Positions 23,798 to 26,617 of a stretch of DNA of 26,617 bases are shown one piece after another. Position 1 is the stretch's first letter. Every line of letters starts with the position of its first letter. A program made the translations under genes and the position numbers. The notes beneath the pieces were generated by a model that was not told the origin of the DNA, made no database searches, and was given only the letters and a program-made list of their open reading frames with translations. Source of the stretch: Actinomycetes bacterium (GTDB lineage Bacteria; Actinomycetota; Acidimicrobiia; Acidimicrobiales; RAAP-2); the NCBI GenBank assembly GCA_021791615.1, contig JAJYWG010000241.1:1-26617 (forward strand), written 5' to 3'.

Positions 23798-25747
23798 GTG
23801 AGCGTCTTCCTGAGCTACACGGTGATCGGGGTGGCCCTGGGGGCCATCTACGCGATCACCGCGACCGGGCTGGTGGTGACGTACACCACCACCGGCGTGT
23901 TCAACTTCGCCCACGGGGCCGTCGGGATGGTCGCCGCGTTCAGCTTCTACCAGCTCTGGCAGGCGTGGCACTGGCCCTTGCTGGCCGCGCTCGCTGTAGT
24001 GCTGGTGGTCGAGGCCCCGCTCCTCGCCGTCCTCGTCGAGACCGTCCTCATGCGCCGCCTGCACGGGGCGTCCACCGAGCGCTCCCTCATGGTCACCCTG
24101 GGGCTGCTCGTGATCTTGATGGGGGTGGCCACCGCGCTGTGGAACCCCCTCGTCAGCCGCACGGTACCGCCGTTCTTCGGCACAGACAGCGTCCGGATCG
24201 CCGGTGTCTACGTGAGCGCCCAGCAGATCCTCACCGTCGCCGTCGTGGTGCTGATGGCCGTGGCGCTCCGCTGGTTCTTCCGGACGCTCCGAGTGGGAGT
24301 CGCCATGCGCGCCGTCGTCGACGACCCCGAGCTGGTTGCCATGGCCGGGGCCAAGCCCTACCGGGTCGCCCAGATGGGCTGGATGCTCGGGTTCTTCCTC
24401 GCTGCCCTGGCCGGGTGCCTGCTCGCCCCGACGGTGGCCAGTACGGGGCTCAGCATCGAGCAGCTCACTCTCCTCGTGGTGAATGGCTACGCCGCCGCGG
24501 TGGTCGGGCGGCTGCGGAACGTCCCGCTCACCGTCGCCGGCGGGATCGTCCTGGGTCTGGTGACCGAGTACTGCGTGGGCTACCTGCCGACAGCCCACTT
24601 GAACCAGAACCTCGTGGCGGTCATCCCCGAAGCGGTCCCGGTGGTGTTCTTGTTCGTCGTCCTCCTCGTGATCCCGGCCGCCCGCCTCGTGGCCGGCGGG
24701 AGGCTCCCGGTCCACACCCCTCCTCGGGTGCCCCGCGCCGCGCGCTCGTGGGTCGGTGCCGCCGTTTTGGTCGCCCTCGCCGCCGCCGTGTCCCCCCTGC
24801 TCGGCGGGATCGCCCTCGCCACCGTGGCCACCGGCCTGGCATTGGGGATCGTCGGGGTCTCCCTGGTGCTCCTCACCGGCTACGCCGGGCAGGTCTCGCT
24901 GTGCCAGCTCACGTTCCTCGGGGTAGGGGCCTTCACCATGGGCAAGATCAGCGGCGGCGGCGGTTGGCCCGGACTCGTGGCCGGCGTCGGCGTCTCGGCC
25001 GCCCTCGGAGCGCTGATCGCCCTGCCGACGCTGCGCCTGCGGGGGCTGTACCTGGCCCTGGCGACCCTCGCGTTCGGCGAGGCCGCGTACTACGCATTCT
25101 TCTCCAACCCGAGCTTCTTCCCCGGGTACGGGGGCGACATCACAGTGCGCAGGCTCGCGCTGCCAGGCCTGGCTGCGCCCGGCGACCGCCTCGAGCTCGT
25201 CGAGATCGCCGTCGTGCTGGCCCTGTGCGCGGTCGCGGTCCTGGCGGTCCGGCGCAGCAGGTTCGGGCGGCGCCTGGTGGCGCTGAACGACTCCCCGGCG
25301 GCATTTGCCACGCTGGGGATGAGCTCGCGGGTGGCCAAAGTGGGCGTGTTCGCCCTCTCCGCGGGTATCGCGGGTCTCGGAGGGTGCCTCTACGCCGGCG
25401 AGCAGGGCGCGATCAGCGCCAACGACGTGCTCTTCTTCTCCAGCCTCACCCTGCTGCTCTTCGTCGCCATCTGGGGCGTGAGGACCGTGACCGGCGGGAT
25501 CCTCGGCGGGTTGACGGCAGCCGCGCTGCCGGTGGCGGCGGCCCACCTGCCCCATGCCCTCGCCGACTTGAGCGGGCTGGTGGCCGGCGTCGGCATCGTC
25601 CTTCTCAGCCGGTTCCCCGACGGTGTGCTCGGGCTGCCCGCGGTGTCGAGCCGGGTCCGGCGTGCCTGGCCCCGCGAGCCGTCGCCGGAGCTGTCGACAG
25701 CCGCCACCCCGCACGCGGCGCAAGGCGCGGTCAGTGCCGCCCGCTGA
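23798..25747 (+). CDS. Fused LivH–LivM-type ABC permease
   Basis: One 649-residue protein joins both membrane subunits of a branched-chain amino-acid-type importer. Residues ~1-290 are LivH-like: ALGAIYAITATGLVVTYTTTGVFNFAHGAVGM at the start, RTLRVGVAMRAVVDDPELVAMAGAKPYRV in the cytoplasmic coupling loop. Residues ~310-620 are LivM-like: VGVSLVLLTGYAGQVSLCQLTFLGVGAFTMGKI, then RLRGLYLALATLAFGEAAYY, and a second coupling loop GRRLVALNDSPAAFATLGMSSRVAKVGVFALSAGIAGLGG. The two halves meet at a hydrophilic stretch rich in Arg and Pro around 290-310. A GTG start follows GAGGGGGGAG. The 3' end overlaps the ATPase gene by 14 bases. Separate LivH and LivM are the usual arrangement, though fusions are known. 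Confidence 0.92.
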   Translation: MSVFLSYTVIGVALGAIYAITATGLVVTYTTTGVFNFAHGAVGMVAAFSFYQLWQAWHWPLLAALAVVLVVEAPLLAVLVETVLMRRLHGASTERSLMVTLGLLVILMGVATALWNPLVSRTVPPFFGTDSVRIAGVYVSAQQILTVAVVVLMAVALRWFFRTLRVGVAMRAVVDDPELVAMAGAKPYRVAQMGWMLGFFLAALAGCLLAPTVASTGLSIEQLTLLVVNGYAAAVVGRLRNVPLTVAGGIVLGLVTEYCVGYLPTAHLNQNLVAVIPEAVPVVFLFVVLLVIPAARLVAGGRLPVHTPPRVPRAARSWVGAAVLVALAAAVSPLLGGIALATVATGLALGIVGVSLVLLTGYAGQVSLCQLTFLGVGAFTMGKISGGGGWPGLVAGVGVSAALGALIALPTLRLRGLYLALATLAFGEAAYYAFFSNPSFFPGYGGDITVRRLALPGLAAPGDRLELVEIAVVLALCAVAVLAVRRSRFGRRLVALNDSPAAFATLGMSSRVAKVGVFALSAGIAGLGGCLYAGEQGAISANDVLFFSSLTLLLFVAIWGVRTVTGGILGGLTAAALPVAAAHLPHALADLSGLVAGVGIVLLSRFPDGVLGLPAVSSRVRRAWPREPSPELSTAATPHAAQGAVSAAR

Positions 25748-26549
25748 CGCCCCCGCTGCGGCGCCGGCGCTCGCAGTCGACGACGTCTCGGTCCGCTTCG
25801 GGGGCATCGCCGCGCTGAACGACGTGTCCCTCAGCGCGCCGGGCGGCCGGGTCACCGGGCTCATCGGGCCCAACGGGGCAGGCAAGACGACGCTGTTCAA
25901 CGTGATCACCGGTCTCCAGCGGCCCGACCGCGGGCGGGTCTCGATCGGCGGCCGGGACGTGACCCGTCTCGGACCGCACCGCCGGGCCCGGCTCGGCCTC
26001 GCCCGTACCTTCCAGCGCCTGGAGCTCTTCGGCACCTTGAGCGCCGCCGAGAACGTCCTGGTCGGCCTGGAGGCCCCGTTCATCCGCCGGGCAGGTAAGG
26101 ACCGGGCGCCGGCCACCCCGGTCTCCCTCCTCGAGCGCGTCGGCGTCGGAGGCGCGCCCGACTCGCCGGTGGCGTCGCTGCCCACCGGCTCCGCTCGCCT
26201 GGTGGAGCTGGCCCGGGCGCTCGCCATCGATCCACAGGTGCTCCTCCTCGACGAGCCGTGCTCGGGTCTCGACGAGACCGAGACGGCGGCACTCGGACGC
26301 CTCCTCCAGAGCCTGGCCGCCGAAGGGCGAGCCGTGCTGCTCGTCGAGCACGACATGGACGTCGTCTTGGAGATCTGCGACACGGTCCACGTCCTCGATT
26401 TCGGCGAGGTGATCGCGTCGGGTACGCCGGCCGAGATCCGCTCCGACCCGGCCGTCCAGGCCGCCTACCTGGGCAGGATCGGCACCGATCGGGGTTGCGA
26501 ACAGTTGTCACACCTCCGATCCATACTGAGCGGTGATGAACTTGGCTGA
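25734..26549 (+). CDS. LivG-type ABC transporter ATP-binding protein with altered C-terminus
   Basis: ATPase subunit for the upstream permease, about 271 residues. Walker A is GPNGAGKTT (45-53), Walker B VLLLDEP with D-loop SGLD, and the H-loop is LLVEHDMDVVLEICD. The signature motif is LPTGSARLVELARAL where LivG proteins usually have L-(S/P)-x-GQQR; the central Gly is kept but the polar residues after it differ. LivG proteins normally finish soon after a V-QAAYLG motif. Here VQAAYLG is followed by about 25 extra residues (RIGTDRGC… to GDELG) whose DNA looks like the leading edge of the IS607-type element beginning at 26536. The native tail, and a livF gene, may thus have been displaced. The GTG at 25734 overlaps the permease stop; an earlier in-frame start would only add sequence buried in the permease gene. 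Confidence 0.88.
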   Translation: MPPADAPAAAPALAVDDVSVRFGGIAALNDVSLSAPGGRVTGLIGPNGAGKTTLFNVITGLQRPDRGRVSIGGRDVTRLGPHRRARLGLARTFQRLELFGTLSAAENVLVGLEAPFIRRAGKDRAPATPVSLLERVGVGGAPDSPVASLPTGSARLVELARALAIDPQVLLLDEPCSGLDETETAALGRLLQSLAAEGRAVLLVEHDMDVVLEICDTVHVLDFGEVIASGTPAEIRSDPAVQAAYLGRIGTDRGCEQLSHLRSILSGDELG

Positions 26550-26617
26550 GTGGGCCGAGGCCCAGAACATCCATCCCCAGACCGCCTATCGGTGGTTCCG
26601 ACAAGGCCGGTTGCCGG
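26536..26617 (+). CDS. IS607-family serine recombinase (TnpA), N-terminal fragment (cut by window edge)
   Basis: The 27 visible codons read MNLAEWAEAQNIHPQTAYRWF and then RQGRLP, a MerR-like helix-turn-helix of the type found at the start of IS607-family transposases; the catalytic serine domain lies beyond the window. These elements lack terminal inverted repeats and target duplications and often carry a tnpB gene downstream, which would be outside this window. The GTG directly before the ATG (26533-26535) is an alternative start. It overlaps the last codons of the LivG-type gene. Confidence 0.78.
   Translation, partial: MNLAEWAEAQNIHPQTAYRWFRQGRLP

Noticed and set aside
22322..26383. A very long open frame (about 1350 codons) on the minus strand opposite the ABC transporter genes
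   Set aside because: It mirrors well-recognised LivK, LivHM and LivG genes, is dominated by Arg, Gly, His, Asp and Pro, and shows no family motif. Long antisense frames are a side effect of G+C-rich third codon positions.

Overview
This is a high-G+C window whose gene content and promoter style point to an actinobacterium. The signs are a wax-ester synthase/DGAT acyltransferase, a PaaX-type regulator, frequent GTG starts and at least two genes that appear to be read from leaderless transcripts. A more precise placement (for example Acidimicrobiia) would be a guess. Both edges fall inside insertion sequences: an ISL3-type transposase tail at 1-118 and the start of an IS607-type serine recombinase at 26536-26617. 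A decayed IS30-type transposase lies in the middle (about 11665-12250). No tRNA, rRNA or CRISPR array was seen.

Region 1 (about 0.6-7.5 kb) is a redox module. On the minus strand are an Rrf2-type regulator with three cysteines and an unusual extra C-terminal domain, then a DHA2-type MFS exporter. Divergent from the regulator, behind a near-consensus promoter (TTGACA, 17-base spacer, TATTAT), are two plus-strand genes. The first is a NosR/NapH-like membrane polyferredoxin. The second is a three-part flavoenzyme: a 2[4Fe-4S] ferredoxin, a GltD-like NAD(P)H oxidoreductase and a C-terminal flavodoxin-like domain. Together they look like a membrane-linked electron-transfer system of unknown terminal acceptor, probably switched by the Fe-S regulator. 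This is the best candidate here for an undescribed system.

Region 2 (7.7-11.6 kb) holds acetate kinase and phosphoketolase, transcribed divergently. Together they convert sugar phosphates to acetyl phosphate, then to acetate and ATP, without making NADH. Region 3 (12.25-16.6 kb, minus strand) holds a proton-pump-like P-type ATPase whose stop codon overlaps the GTG start of a B12-binding radical SAM protein. A phosphoketolase/acetate kinase pair, a P-type ATPase, Fe-S redox proteins and a WS/DGAT in one neighbourhood recall actinobacterial survival regulons for hypoxia or energy limitation. That link is inference, and no DosR-type box was seen by eye.

Region 4 (16.8-22.3 kb) is lipid-related: a PaaX-like regulator, a divergent leaderless fatty-acid desaturase, a multi-pass membrane protein of unknown role, a WS/DGAT acyltransferase, and a membrane-anchored HSL-type esterase. 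Region 5 (22.4-26.5 kb) is a LivK-type lipoprotein, a fused LivH-LivM permease and a LivG ATPase, running into the IS607-type element, which may have replaced the native end of livG.

Short tandem repeats recur at four separate loci (4772-4816, 7614-7666, 16691-16775, 19296-19370). Two lie inside coding sequence, making linker or tail repeats, and two between genes, one of them rich in G-runs.
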